Shown here: one piece after another, positions 5,261-5,446 of the stretch
Layout: each line of letters starts with the position of its first letter
Numbering within the stretch: position 1 is the stretch's first letter
Source: Syntrophomonadaceae bacterium
GTDB taxonomy: Bacteria > Bacillota > Syntrophomonadia > Syntrophomonadales > Syntrophothermaceae
Reading direction: 5' to 3'
NCBI GenBank assembly: GCA_029907055.1
Contig: JARYMO010000111.1
Location: 1 to 5,446, forward strand
Length of the DNA: 5,446 nt
The notes under the pieces: generated by a model
The model's database searches: none
Told to the model about the DNA's origin: nothing
What the model saw: the letters and a program-made list of their open reading frames with translations, nothing else
Translations under genes and position numbers: made by a program

Positions 5261-5446
5261 CCTTGGCCGCAGATCCTATCTGATTCACGTTGCTGCCGGC
5301 CTGCTGGCCGACATTGGTGGGCGCGTCCGCGCGCTCGGCTCATGGCGCCAGGTGTTCCTGGTCAGCAACCCCACCGTGTTCGGCCTCTACGGCCACCTGG
5401 TGCAACAGGGCCTGGCCCGGGCCGGGCTGCAGGTAGTGGTGGGCAT
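5241..5446 (+). CDS. aroB: 3-dehydroquinate synthase, 3'-truncated by window end
   Basis: Only the first 68 codons are present. AroB converts DAHP to 3-dehydroquinate, the second step of the pathway, using catalytic NAD and a divalent metal. The visible N-terminus reads MRTLRIDLGRRSYLIHVAAG, then a helix, then RQVFLVSNPTVFGLYG and a following helix. This is the characteristic AroB opening: a beta-strand with LGxRSYxI, the GLL turn, and the VSNPTV strand that begins the NAD-binding domain. The catalytic and metal-binding residues lie beyond the window, so integrity cannot be judged. The start is fixed by the ribosome binding site and overlaps the aroK end by 20 bases. The call rests on the N-terminal pattern plus the neighbouring aroE, aroC and aroK. 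Confidence 0.9.
   Translation, partial: MRTLRIDLGRRSYLIHVAAGLLADIGGRVRALGSWRQVFLVSNPTVFGLYGHLVQQGLARAGLQVVVG

Noticed and set aside
1..5446. CRISPR array, insertion sequence, riboswitch or defence system
   Set aside because: No regularly spaced repeats, transposase or nuclease-like product, terminal inverted repeats or long structured leader was seen. The gaps between genes are short except 1010-1140.

Overview
The window is G+C-rich (roughly two thirds by eye) and densely coded, with every supported gene on the + strand. The gene set suggests a high-GC member of the Bacillota/Clostridia-type Gram-positive lineages. It places a YqeG-family phosphatase next to aroE, as the B. subtilis yqeG-yqeH-aroE neighbourhood does; it has a ComGD/GspH-like pseudopilin and strong AGGAGG-type ribosome binding sites. 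This placement is an inference; no 16S or other marker is present.

Layout: (1) Bases 1-870 hold the C-terminal part of a DHA2-type (14-TM class) drug/proton antiporter whose start lies outside the window. (2) Bases 877-1009 hold a near-consensus sigma-A promoter driving a tRNA-Leu(UAG) with an encoded CCA, followed by a probable hairpin terminator near 1070-1101. (3) Bases 1141-1584 encode a small FxLYD-type lipoprotein. (4) From 1642 to the end runs a tightly packed cluster: yqeG, aroE, a pseudopilin gene, aroC, aroK and the first 68 codons of aroB.

The cluster encodes four enzymes of the shikimate pathway to chorismate: AroB (3-dehydroquinate synthase), AroE (shikimate dehydrogenase), AroK (shikimate kinase) and AroC (chorismate synthase). 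The first step (DAHP synthase), dehydroquinase and EPSP synthase are not in the window. aroC/aroK and aroK/aroB overlap by 25 and 20 bases, and the pseudopilin reading frame appears to begin inside the end of aroE. Co-transcription and translational coupling are therefore likely.

The points most worth a second look are the pseudopilin and AroE. The pseudopilin has a textbook prepilin cleavage site that can only be included if translation starts at a non-ATG/GTG/TTG codon, or if there is a frameshift. AroE has an aspartate where NADP-dependent AroE enzymes usually carry an Asn-Arg-Thr motif, suggesting NAD use. I did not find a wholly new system; most of the window is recognisable housekeeping metabolism.
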